Below are positions 10,133-18,359 of a DNA stretch of 64,000 bases, one piece after another. Both the position numbers and the translations under genes were made by a program. Each line of letters begins with the position of its first letter. Position 1 is the stretch's first letter. Origin of the DNA: Thraustochytrium sp. TN22. Lineage: Eukaryota; Sar; Bigyra; Thraustochytrida; Thraustochytriidae. The notes beneath the pieces are model-generated. The model did not search any database and was not told the DNA's origin. It saw only the letters and a list, made by a program, of their open reading frames with translations. The stretch spans positions 1 through 64,000 of the forward strand of contig JABLUY010000068.1 in the NCBI GenBank assembly GCA_013306675.1. The letters run 5' to 3'.

Positions 10133-11725
10133 ATGCGCGGCGAGCGCGAGAGCGCGAGAGAGCGAGAGCGCCAGGACGCGCTGGAGAGCGTGCGGTCGCT
10201 GAATGAGTGGAGGGCGGCGTCGGAGCCGTCGCTGCGCACCACGCCGCCGCCCACGGACCGGCTGTACCTGGACCTGGACTCGCGCGGCGTGGGCCATGGC
10301 AAGACCGAGGCGCAGCGCGAAGCGCTGCGGCAGCAGCGCGAGGCGCGCGAAGCGCGCGAGGCCAAGAGGCACCAGGTGATCGTGTCGGATATCAAACGCG
10401 CCGAGGAGCTGGCCAAGGCAGACCGCACCAAGCTAGGCGCGCAGCTCAAAGTGCTGGAGCGCCTGTCGCCGCGCTGCAAGGGCGCCAACGACGCTGCCAG
10501 CAAGATGCTCGCACTCTTCCGCCGCTGCCGGCCGGACGAGTTCGGCTTTGTCAGCAAACGCAACTTCGCGACCGAATTGCGCCGCAACTTCGGCCTCGAG
10601 CGCGTCGAGGCCGATGAGCTCTTCCGCATCGCCACGGACAACGGCGACGAGATCACCTATAAACAGTTCCGCGAGGCCTTCTCACGCGTCGACAAGAGCA
10701 CGACCTTCATCCCGGAGTCCTATCGACCCATCCTCAAGCGCGACTGCCGACCGGCCGACGCCGCGCCCACGCCGCAGGAGGACCGCAAGCGTGGCAAATC
10801 TTTCCAGAGCATGACACCCGCCGAGCGTGAGGACCACCGCTGCCGCAGCCGCATCCTCGGCGTGCTCGAACAGTCGCCCGCCAAAATGCAGGCGCGCTTC
10901 CGCACGCTCGAAGAGGACGCCTCCGGCGCCAACATCTGGGTGCACACCAAGCTGCCATACGCCGAAGCCTCCAAGGTGCTCCGCGACTTCGGCGTTGACG
11001 TGCCCGAGGACACCCTTGCCCGCCTCTATGGCCGCTCCCCGGATGACAAGGAGATCACCTTCTCGCAGTTGCACCGCCAGACCTCGGACTACTTTGCGCA
11101 GATGGACGGCGCCGGTGAGAACCCCGGCATTGACCAGCGCGCAATGGAGCTCAAGGGCCAGTACCTCGGCTGCCGCAAGCTGCATCTTGACCCGGCGCAG
11201 GGCTCGTCGAGGCGCGCAGAGGCGTCCTCCTCCGGCACTGGCGCCAGCGCGCGATCTAAGAACAACAACAACAGCAGCACCACCCCCGACCACGCGGCCG
11301 GTGAGGCGCGGGACTCCGCGGGCAACGGAGACCCGGCCTCCAGGGCCAAGCGGCGCCACCGACGGCGCAGACGCCAGCGCCCGGCGCTCCCTACAGTGTC
11401 CGAGGCCCTCGTTCAGGTGCACGAGCCCTCGCGCGTGGAGGAGAACATCTGGAAGGCGCACTGGACTGACAAGACCATCCCCAAGTCCAACCGCACCCCG
11501 GGAATCCGTATCACCAACACGGGTCGCCGCATGCAACAAGGCCACCCTGACATATTGCGCTGGGAGACCAGCGGCTCGGAGCCGCACCCACTTGAGACTT
11601 CTCGCACCTTTGAGACCGGCCGGTCGAGCAGCCTCGATACAGGCCGGTCCAGCCTCGACACGGGCCGGTCTTACCTCGAAACAGGCCGATCGACCCTCGA
11701 CACCGAGCGGGAACTGCGGCTGTAG
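10133..11725 (+). CDS. EF-hand-like protein, possibly ciliary, with C-terminal TGRS repeats
   Basis: A 530-residue protein. Residues about 1-110 are charged and helical. Two paired EF-hand-like regions follow: FRRCRPDEFGFVSKRNF with TDNGDEITYKQFREAF (about 127-180), and a second pair around residues 245-325 ending DDKEITFSQL. Most loops lack a full set of calcium ligands, so binding is uncertain. Residues about 360-425 are low-complexity Ser/Asn then basic. The tail has five short repeats of the form (L/F)(D/E)TGRS encoded by 24-base units. Paired degenerate EF-hands of this kind occur in axonemal and centrosomal proteins, but that assignment is inference. It converges on the TIPIN gene, with only 47 bases between stops. 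Confidence 0.75.
   Translation: MRGERESARERERQDALESVRSLNEWRAASEPSLRTTPPPTDRLYLDLDSRGVGHGKTEAQREALRQQREAREAREAKRHQVIVSDIKRAEELAKADRTKLGAQLKVLERLSPRCKGANDAASKMLALFRRCRPDEFGFVSKRNFATELRRNFGLERVEADELFRIATDNGDEITYKQFREAFSRVDKSTTFIPESYRPILKRDCRPADAAPTPQEDRKRGKSFQSMTPAEREDHRCRSRILGVLEQSPAKMQARFRTLEEDASGANIWVHTKLPYAEASKVLRDFGVDVPEDTLARLYGRSPDDKEITFSQLHRQTSDYFAQMDGAGENPGIDQRAMELKGQYLGCRKLHLDPAQGSSRRAEASSSGTGASARSKNNNNSSTTPDHAAGEARDSAGNGDPASRAKRRHRRRRRQRPALPTVSEALVQVHEPSRVEENIWKAHWTDKTIPKSNRTPGIRITNTGRRMQQGHPDILRWETSGSEPHPLETSRTFETGRSSSLDTGRSSLDTGRSYLETGRSTLDTERELRL
11605..11705 (+). repeat. Coding 24-base tandem repeats (TGRS units)
   Basis: Four to five imperfect copies of a 24-base unit encode (L/F)(D/E)TGRS(S/Y/T) peptides at the C terminus of the EF-hand-like protein. 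Confidence 0.85.
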
Positions 11726-11772
11726 TAGGTCTCTTTTTCCAAAAAAGCGTATGTACTTTTGCAACTACGAGA

Positions 11773-12906
11773 TCAAAAGTCGTCTTCTTCGTCCTCCACC
11801 AGGACCTTTCGTCGCTTGGTCGTCTTTTGCGTTGCCCCGCCGTTTTCCTCGTCCGAGTCTTCGTCCGAGCCGTCGTCCCCTGGGCTCTTCTTGCTGGAAA
11901 GCAGCGGGCTGCCCTTCTTGCTGGAAGGTAGCGGGCTGCCCTCGGGCTTGTCGTTGACCTCGTCCCCGGAGTCGGCGTCCGAGTCGGACTCTTCATCCTT
12001 GGAGGAGTCCGTGTGCTTTGCGACGGCATCATCTTGCTCTGTCGACGTGCGTACAGGCGCGTCGGCCTCAAGGCCGGCCTCAGCACTGGGAGCGGACGCA
12101 CCCTGCTCAGTGGACAAGGTGCCCTCCTCCACTCGCCGCTTGTGCTGGATCGCCTGCCGGAGCGCAATCGCAGCCTCGCGCTTCTTGCGAACATAGTCCG
12201 GGAGCTCGCCCGACTCCTTCGAGGGAGGCTGGCCGAGCGCCTGGAGAGCGCCTTGCGCGGCCTTGACTGCGTCCTCAGCGGCGCCCAGGGCGGCGAGTTG
12301 GGTCGAGTCCTCCCGCGCGAGGATACTCGGGCTGCCGCTCTCCGAGAGCTCTGCTACTTCTGTCTTGCCGCCGGCCTCCGAGCCCCTCACCTTGTTTTTG
12401 TTGTCCGTCTGCCTGGCCTCGGCCTCGTCCTCGTCATCCGACAGCTCGACCGGGTTCTCCTTGGCGAAGAGCGCGCCATAGACGCGATCTGCCTCGGCCC
12501 TGCGCAGGTCCTTCATGTAGGCGGTGACCTCGCTCTTACGCACCCTGGCGTTGTTTGGGGCGACGGATCCGACAAAGTTCGCGAGCGTCTGCTCGAGGCC
12601 GGGCACCGGCTCTGAGGCCCAGATCTCGTACTTGCGCAGCATCCTGTCGATGTCGGCCGCCTCGCGGCCTGGCCCGCGCGCCTGGAAGCCCTCCATCATG
12701 CGCAGCAGCTTCTGGATGCCGCGGCGCTGATTCACAATGTGCGCGGCCTCCAGCTTGACGCGCGGCGCGCGCGCGCGCTTCTTGACGCCCTCCACCTCCT
12801 CGTCGCCCTCGTCGTCGAAGGCCTGCACCGCAGGCGGTTCATCGTCGCGCGCCGCGTCCGCGGCCAAGCCGCCATCGCTCTCCGCGTCCGACAGCACCGC
12901 CGCCAT
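11773..12906 (-). CDS. TIPIN: TIPIN/Swi3/Csm3-type replication fork protection factor
   Basis: The start chosen is the ATG at 12906 (MAAVLSDAES), giving 377 residues. The longer frame upstream is only a GCGACC repeat and low-complexity sequence. Residues about 49-136 match the Swi3 domain: PRVKLEAAHIVNQRRGIQKL, then GREAADIDRMLRKYEIWASE. This is the segment with which TIPIN binds Timeless/Tof1 to pace and stabilise replication forks in the nucleus. An acidic N terminus and a long acidic Ser-rich C-terminal half containing KKGSPLxSSKK repeats flank it. The tail has a basic patch (TTKRRK) that could be a nuclear signal. The size is near the usual range of 250-350 residues. No partner gene lies nearby. 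Confidence 0.85.
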   Translation of the reverse strand: MAAVLSDAESDGGLAADAARDDEPPAVQAFDDEGDEEVEGVKKRARAPRVKLEAAHIVNQRRGIQKLLRMMEGFQARGPGREAADIDRMLRKYEIWASEPVPGLEQTLANFVGSVAPNNARVRKSEVTAYMKDLRRAEADRVYGALFAKENPVELSDDEDEAEARQTDNKNKVRGSEAGGKTEVAELSESGSPSILAREDSTQLAALGAAEDAVKAAQGALQALGQPPSKESGELPDYVRKKREAAIALRQAIQHKRRVEEGTLSTEQGASAPSAEAGLEADAPVRTSTEQDDAVAKHTDSSKDEESDSDADSGDEVNDKPEGSPLPSSKKGSPLLSSKKSPGDDGSDEDSDEENGGATQKTTKRRKVLVEDEEDDF

Positions 12907-12942
12907 CGCGACCGCGACCGCGACCGCGACCGCGACCGCGCG
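12907..12942. repeat. GCGACC hexanucleotide array at the TIPIN start
   Basis: About six GCGACC units sit immediately upstream of the TIPIN ATG on the minus strand. They read as an Ala-Val repeat if translated, but more probably are 5' leader. Confidence 0.85.
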
Positions 12943-13542
12943 CTCGCTGCACCGCGCCGCCGCCGCGCGGACCGCCGCCGCCGTTAGGTTGCTGTAGGCG
13001 TCTGGATGCTCGACGCCGCGCGCCTTCGCGGCCCATGTAGCAGCCTTGGTCGCGCGTGACCTAACTGTCGCGGAAGGCCGGGCTGGGCCCGGCGGGCGCG
13101 GGCTCCGCCGGCGGGGAGTCGCAGAGGATGCTTGCCTGCAATGCCTGGCTTGGAATCGAGTCGACATCGATTTGGCGGCGCCTGGGGCTTTCCAGATTCG
13201 TCTCCTGCTGCCTTGTGGTCGGTAGGTGGGTTGGTGGTTGTGTGCGGAAGCTCGCCACCACCACGCACTTTGCACGCAATCCGACGCACGCTCGCGGCGT
13301 GAGCGAGCGCGCATCGGTCGTGTAGCGCTCTTGCCTTTGATTCTTTGATTCTTTTATATCTTGAGCAACGTCACAGGGGTCAGCGAAAGGCGGGCTTGCC
13401 TTCGCGGGGGGGGTTAGTCAGTAGGGATGTGTGGGTGATAAGTCGGGCTCTCTTGCACGCGAGTATTTGCTTGTGTAATTGGTTGGCGCGTTTGCTCGCA
13501 TGCTTACTCGCTTGCTTGCTTGATGTTGCAGCGCGCATCCAT
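12943..13542. other. Gap between TIPIN start and TBC1D23-like end
   Basis: Both neighbours are on the minus strand. The gap holds the TIPIN 5' flank and the 3' flank of the TBC gene. No open frame with family signal is seen. There is an eight-G run near 13409 and CTTG repeats around 13505. Confidence 0.5.
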
Positions 13543-16500
13543 CTATGGCGCCATTTCGGAATAACGGCGTTTGACGAGACCGATGCACTGGGCGGCGTCG
13601 TCAATGACAAAGGCGCGCTGCTTGATGACCTTGGGCGCCGCCTTGAAATGAAAGCCGATCTCCTGACGCTTCTTTTTGCTGGTGATCTTGATGAGTGTGG
13701 CGAGCGTGTGCGCCTCCTGCACGCAGGCAAAAGTGGGGCGGTCCGGATGCGCTCGTAGCTCGACCAGCAACTTGTTGGTGACCGCAAGGACGCACTTGGT
13801 GGAACGCTTGCGGCCGTCCTCGTCGACCGTGAGTCGAGCAGCCTGGAAAAGCTTCGCGTGCGGGCCGGACCCCGTCGTCTGCGCGGTCCACTCGTCAAGG
13901 TCGAGCCAGCGCGTCTCGTTGTCCGTCGCAGCCATGGCCACCTCGAGCATGTCGTTCTCGGCCGCCTCCTCCTCTTGCTTCGCCTGGCCACGGCCCTGGA
14001 AGTAGCGGTTCGCGACGCGCGACATGAGCGCGCTGGCGACGCTCGTGAGCGGGGGCATCGCTTGCGCGTCCTCCTGCATCGCAACGTCCCCTTGTGCGCC
14101 TGCGCCGGCGGCTCCGGCCCCGGTCGCGCGAGCCGCGGGAATGCGCTTGCGTGCCGGCGCCTCGACCTTGGGCGTGTTAGTGAGCTGCGCGCCCGCCTTG
14201 GGCGAGGCAGTGGCAGCCGCCGCCGCCGCCGCCGCCGCAGGAGAAGCCTGCTCCTGCGGCTGCGCGCCGTCGGCGCTGTCTTCCGAGGCGGCCGGGGCCA
14301 GCGGCGAGCGCGCGAAGAGCGCCCCAAGCGGCGCGTCCCCGATGTGGCGGCCAAGCCGCTGGAACCACCGCGTCGCCCGCGCGCCGCCGGTCTCCGCGTC
14401 TTGGCTGCTCTCGCCGCTCTCGATCGAGGAGGTGCCCAGCCGGATAGAGGACTCGCTCGAGCTGCGCGCGTCCAAGGGCGCCATGGTTGAAAGCGCGCCA
14501 CGCAGCGTCTCCAGGCCCGACTCGCGCCACGTGTTCACGGGCGACCGCGTCTCGCAGAGCAGTCGCTCCGGGTCCACGAGCACGTCGATGGACGCGCCGG
14601 ACTCCAGCAGCTGCGCCGCGTCCGGCTCGGACGCGATCGTCCCGAAACCGCCCTCCAATATGGACACTTGCGAGAAGCTGCGCTGGATTGCGTGCAGGAC
14701 GAAAAGCACTGCGCTCTGGTCCTCGGCAAGAGGCGCGGGCGCAAAGCCCTCGGGCCCAGCCGCGGCAGCGCTCCCACTGCGGGACCGCGTCCGGCCCAGG
14801 ACCTCGTCCTCATCGAGCGACGCCTGGTGCGCCTGCCGACCGGTCGGCGTACCTGCCGGGGAGCCTTGCACGATGGGCGTGGCGCCCACGACCACGAGGT
14901 GCAGACGAAGGTCTGCGAGCTGCAGGCGCTCGCCGAGCGAGGTCATGGCCTCGGCCAGCAGCTCCGGCAGATTGAGCAGCTCCGGGTCGAGGTGCAGCGA
15001 GCCAATTACGTGCTCCGCCTCAAAGTCCTCGCGCGGCCTGCAATCCACGAGGCGCAGGATGAAATCTGTCTCGGAGCGCATCCCGTCGCGGTTCGTAAGC
15101 AGGCCAATGAGCTGTGGCGCCGACATGTGCAGGCACGACTGGTTCTCGAGACGCTCCAGAAACGTCAGCGAGGGCAGCTTGGGCGAGAGCAAGGCCCGCG
15201 TCATGGTCTCCATGAAGAGCCCCGGTGTGTGGTTGCGCAGGCGCCGCGCACGCGCGATCAGCTGGTCCATCCAGTCGACGCGGTACAGAAACGGGCTCGA
15301 CTGCGCCAAGGCGCCCTCGTCCGACTCGCTCGAGCTGCTGCCCTGCGCGCTGGCGTTGGGGCCCAGCACGCTCGTCAGGTAGATGGGCAGGTCGCTTGGG
15401 TGCGACTGCAGGATGCCCTCGCGGTTCTCCAGCGTCAGTGCGAGGGCCACGAACATGTGCAGGTGCGCGCCACGGTCTTCCTCCTCCAGGAGATAGGTGT
15501 CCCAGAGCTGGAAGAGGACGTCCAGCGGCACATTGCGCGCGAAAAGCGTCAGAAACCAGGGCGTCGCATACAGCTCCGGGGAGAGCCCGTGCGTGTCGAG
15601 GAAGTTGCACAGCTCCGGGTCGTGGTACAGCAGCAGCAGGCGGAAGAGGCGGAAACTGCATTGCAGCGCGTGGAAGTCCTCGTGCACGTACGCGTGCGGT
15701 AAAAACCGCTCGATAAAGGCGTAGAACAGGTTGAAGACCGTCCCGTCCGGCAGCGGCGGCTCCCGCCGCAACATGATGAAGGGCGCGAGCACCTCGTTCA
15801 GCCCCTGCTTGTAGCGGAGACCCTTGCGTTTGCAGTAGAACGTCAGCAGCCGGCTCACCAGCTGCTGCATCTCCTCAGACCGGAAGACCGGCACGTCGGC
15901 GCGGGTGCGCTGCGCATCAACACGGATCACGCGCTGGTTCTCCAGGTCCTGCTTCGTATCGCGGATTGAGTCGTCCAGCAGGAAGCGGTCCTTGCTCTCC
16001 GTGCCGAGCAGCAGCTGCCACACGTCGGAGCGACACACCGCAGGGATGCGCCCATGCAGACCCTCGCGGCAGATCTTGCGGATACGAAACACCGATGGCC
16101 GCCTCTTTTGCAGCTCCTGACGCAAGGCGGACCGCGGGTCCTCCGCCGACTCTTCCGTGGCCGCCTCCTCCGCGGCCGCCTCGTCTGGCGTCGCATCGTC
16201 CGTGGTCGCGCATCCCGCTGCCTCCTCCTCCGCGGCCGTGGGCATTGAAGCAGACGCGACCGGGGCCTCCGAGGCGCGCGGCGCGTCCTTGATATCTTCT
16301 AGGCCCTCGTGCCCGTGCCTCTGCACACCGACGGCCGCCTCGGCCGGCGCTGTGGGCGAGCCATCGTCCGTGGCCTCTGGGGCCGCTGACGCGGGCGCCG
16401 GGCTATCAGCCGCGTCGTCCTTGGCCTCCTTGAGCTCCTCTTGCCGGGGCTCCTGCTCGCCGACGGCCCCCGCCTCGGCCGGCTCCCCGGACGCGCCATC

Positions 16501-16653
16501 GACCGTGGCTTCTGGGTCCGCTGGCACGGGCGCCGGGGCCTCGTCCGCGTCGCCGCCCGCGTCCACGTCCCTCCGCAGCGTCGCCGGCGGCGCGTCGCCC
16601 GCGTCGTTGGCCGCGTCGGGAGCCGACGCCTCCTGCTCCTGCTCTTGCTCCAT
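13543..16653 (-). CDS. TBC1D23-like Rab-GAP-family trafficking protein
   Basis: The ATG at 16653 (MEQEQEQEAS) gives 1,036 residues. An acidic, Ala-rich leader of about 180 residues precedes a TBC domain (about 195-430). The arginine finger is present as IRVDAQR (Arg249) and the glutamine finger as YKQ (Gln283). A rhodanese-like region follows (about 530-675; VDCRPREDFEAEHVIGS then SILEGGF) with a long insert and no recognisable catalytic cysteine. The last 130 residues match the TBC1D23 C-terminal domain. That order, TBC then rhodanese then C-terminal domain, is the TBC1D23 architecture. The animal protein bridges endosome-derived vesicles to golgins at the trans-Golgi. Human TBC1D23 is described as lacking the usual finger residues, so the intact pair here is notable. 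Confidence 0.88.
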   Translation of the reverse strand: MEQEQEQEASAPDAANDAGDAPPATLRRDVDAGGDADEAPAPVPADPEATVDGASGEPAEAGAVGEQEPRQEELKEAKDDAADSPAPASAAPEATDDGSPTAPAEAAVGVQRHGHEGLEDIKDAPRASEAPVASASMPTAAEEEAAGCATTDDATPDEAAAEEAATEESAEDPRSALRQELQKRRPSVFRIRKICREGLHGRIPAVCRSDVWQLLLGTESKDRFLLDDSIRDTKQDLENQRVIRVDAQRTRADVPVFRSEEMQQLVSRLLTFYCKRKGLRYKQGLNEVLAPFIMLRREPPLPDGTVFNLFYAFIERFLPHAYVHEDFHALQCSFRLFRLLLLYHDPELCNFLDTHGLSPELYATPWFLTLFARNVPLDVLFQLWDTYLLEEEDRGAHLHMFVALALTLENREGILQSHPSDLPIYLTSVLGPNASAQGSSSSESDEGALAQSSPFLYRVDWMDQLIARARRLRNHTPGLFMETMTRALLSPKLPSLTFLERLENQSCLHMSAPQLIGLLTNRDGMRSETDFILRLVDCRPREDFEAEHVIGSLHLDPELLNLPELLAEAMTSLGERLQLADLRLHLVVVGATPIVQGSPAGTPTGRQAHQASLDEDEVLGRTRSRSGSAAAAGPEGFAPAPLAEDQSAVLFVLHAIQRSFSQVSILEGGFGTIASEPDAAQLLESGASIDVLVDPERLLCETRSPVNTWRESGLETLRGALSTMAPLDARSSSESSIRLGTSSIESGESSQDAETGGARATRWFQRLGRHIGDAPLGALFARSPLAPAASEDSADGAQPQEQASPAAAAAAAAATASPKAGAQLTNTPKVEAPARKRIPAARATGAGAAGAGAQGDVAMQEDAQAMPPLTSVASALMSRVANRYFQGRGQAKQEEEAAENDMLEVAMAATDNETRWLDLDEWTAQTTGSGPHAKLFQAARLTVDEDGRKRSTKCVLAVTNKLLVELRAHPDRPTFACVQEAHTLATLIKITSKKKRQEIGFHFKAAPKVIKQRAFVIDDAAQCIGLVKRRYSEMAP

Positions 16654-16774
16654 GGCGCCGAGTCCCACGCCGCGACGCTGCGTCCCGCGAGCGCCCGGAG
16701 CCCGGCCAGGGGCCGGCCGCCGCGCGGCGCGCGCGCCGCCGCTCCCGCGCCGCCGCCGCCGCCGCCGCGCGTGC

Positions 16775-16804
16775 GCGAGCGAGCGAGCGAGCGAGCGAGC
16801 AAGC
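16775..16804. repeat. GAGC tetranucleotide array
   Basis: About seven GCGA units lie some 120-150 bases upstream of the TBC start on its 5' side. Confidence 0.85.
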
Positions 16805-16852
16805 GGCCGTCGATACGGGTCTGCGCGGGACGAGCCTCTGGCGCAGGTCAAG

Positions 16853-17230
16853 CAGCGCGAGCAGGTGGCGGCGTACGAGGACCTCGGCTCGGACCACGCG
16901 GCAGAGCTCCTCGCGTATGCGTTCTGGTTGCTAGCTTGGCTGGCAGGCCCCTCGAGTAGCTGAGTAGGCTGAGTAGAATGCTCATGAATCGGCAGCCGGC
17001 TCATCAGCTCGAAGGGCACGGCACGGCAGTGGGTGGCGGGTTTATGTGGCACGAGGAGCGCGAGCAGACGGCGGCGTACGAGGACCTTGACCATGCGGTG
17101 AAGACGCTTGCGCTTGCTTTAGAGTAAGGTCGTCACGAGGGACGCGAGCAGGCGGCGTGCATACAAACGCGGCAAGAGGCGGCGACAAGGACCTCGTCCA
17201 CGCGGCCCAAGATGCCGTCTTGGCGCTCTC
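16853..17230 (+). repeat. Three degenerate copies of a short helical coding segment
   Basis: Copies near 16853-16927, 17059-17124 and about 17183-17240 read in plus-strand frames as REQVAAYEDLGSDHAAELLA, REQTAAYEDLDHAVKTLALA and a weaker KDLVHAAQDAVLAL. The DNA is also similar (GCGCGAGCAGxxGGCGGCGTACGA in the first two). They look like decayed exon duplicates or exons of an unmodelled helical-repeat gene. Confidence 0.55.
16978..17127 (+). CDS. Possible 49-residue ORF carrying the second repeat copy
   Basis: ATG at 16978 opens 49 codons before TAA, including REQTAAYEDLDHAVKTLALA. Stops close all frames just upstream, so the ATG is a natural start. The end overlaps a GTAAGG donor-like site at 17124, so it could be a first exon. 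I do not recognise the family, and its similarity to the flanking copies is the main support. Confidence 0.3.
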   Translation: MLMNRQPAHQLEGHGTAVGGGFMWHEEREQTAAYEDLDHAVKTLALALE

Positions 17231-17476
17231 CGCAGGCCAGAACAGTCTCAGCGAGACCTGCTCTCGCCCAGGACGCCTTCGCTGGGCTGGCATGAGCGGA
17301 GCTCGCTCAACGTGACGATGGCCTACTCGCCAAGAGGGACTTGACAAGTCGCAGCCTTGTGCTCGTTCAATGATTACTTTGACTGAGGATGGCAGGTGGC
17401 AGGAGGGAGACCGCTTGATGGTGCTCTCAGCGGTGGCAGGAAAATAGCAGAACTGGGAGGATGGAGGGTTGTGTGG

Positions 17477-18103
17477 TCAGCAGAAGCATGAGGAATTGTC
17501 CGGCGTGGGCGGGGAGCAGGGCTCGAGAAGCTCCGGCGGAAGAGGTGCCACGGCACGCTTGGATCGAGACGGTGCAGCTTGCTGGGCAGGCGCCCCTTCT
17601 TGCTGCTGCGAAGCGTGACGGGATGGTATTTGGTGCTGAAGGCCCTGGTTGGAACCTCCATCCTCCGCCGGAAGGATCCCAACTTGCGATTTACGAATAG
17701 GGGTGGAGGCGCTGGCCGTGGGAGAAGAGTCTGAGGTGCGGCGATGTTGTGTCGATACATCACCCGCCTCCGCCGCGCTGGCGTCGTTCCTTGGGATCAG
17801 TTCCAAGGAATTTTGCCTCATCGTCGTCGTCCTGCGCATTGGCGAGCTGAGCTGGATGTTTCCAATATAGTACTGCTGCAGCGCAGCGAGGTGCGTCGCG
17901 CCGTGGCCCTGCTCCTGGAAAGCCTGCGTGGCGTCATCGCCAGCGAACCATGCGATGTTGGAGGCGCCGCCAGGGTGGATGTTGACGAATTCCGTCAGGT
18001 TGTAGACCTTGCCCTCGATCACAAGCCAGCAGTCCGTCGCCTGGCTGTGCGCTGAGACCTGAGCCGGGCTCCAGATGGCGGGCGATGCGCCAGCTTCTGT
18101 CAT
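17477..18103 (-). CDS. Soluble cytochrome b5-domain protein with C-terminal CFC
   Basis: A 208-residue protein. Residues 10-84 form a cytochrome b5 haem domain: CWLVIEGKVYNLTEF, then HPGG with ligand His43, then a GHG carrying the probable second ligand His67, then YYIGNI. Cytochrome b5 passes electrons to desaturases, hydroxylases and P450s. The remaining 120 residues are Ser/Pro/Gln-rich and disordered. There is no C-terminal transmembrane anchor, which is unusual for a microsomal b5. The last residues are NSSCFC before TGA, a CXC end like that of geranylgeranylated Rab proteins, so lipid attachment is plausible. A possible extra upstream exon lies at 18201-18359. It shares the window with a desaturase that lacks its own b5 domain, but they are 33 kb apart. 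Confidence 0.9.
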   Translation of the reverse strand: MTEAGASPAIWSPAQVSAHSQATDCWLVIEGKVYNLTEFVNIHPGGASNIAWFAGDDATQAFQEQGHGATHLAALQQYYIGNIQLSSPMRRTTTMRQNSLELIPRNDASAAEAGDVSTQHRRTSDSSPTASASTPIRKSQVGILPAEDGGSNQGLQHQIPSRHASQQQEGAPAQQAAPSRSKRAVAPLPPELLEPCSPPTPDNSSCFC

Positions 18104-18194
18104 CGCCTCACGCGCACAGCTCGCAGCTCAGCATTTAGCGCCGTCGCTTGTGCTGGCCACAGAGCCACTCTCGCGTGCGCGAGCACGCACGCAC

Positions 18195-18359
18195 TCACAC
18201 CTTCGTCAGCTCGAAAAGCTGGCTCAGATCGATGCAGATGGGCATTTGATTCCCATCCTTGCCGCCGCAGAGGATCCGTCGTGTTTCCGGATCCATCAGT
18301 TGACGCCCAAGTCGCCTCGGCCCGCCGGGGCTGGTAGAAAATAAATCGGTTGACGCCAT
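18195..18359 (-). CDS. 54-residue ORF or first exon upstream of the b5 gene
   Basis: ATG at 18359 opens MASTDLFSTSPGG, and the frame continues through MDPETRRILCGG and MPICIDLSQLFELTK before GTG TGA. Codon and residue use are coding-like. The final codons coincide with a strong 5' splice site, GTGTGAGT at 18200-18193. If spliced to the AG before 18106, the phase fits and it would add 53 residues to the cytochrome b5 protein through a 94-base intron, about the size of the FMO intron. The better-looking acceptor CAG at 18097 breaks the frame. It may instead be a separate small protein. No family is recognised. Confidence 0.45.
   Translation of the reverse strand: MASTDLFSTSPGGPRRLGRQLMDPETRRILCGGKDGNQMPICIDLSQLFELTKV

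Larger units (their letters stand above)
16654..17476. other. Region upstream of the TBC gene with degenerate coding-like repeats
   Basis: It contains a GAGC array, three degenerate copies of a roughly 22-codon plus-strand segment and one short ORF. The first copy lies in a frame that can be read from an ATG overlapping the TBC start codon on the opposite strand, but most of that frame is Arg/Ala noise. Confidence 0.5.
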
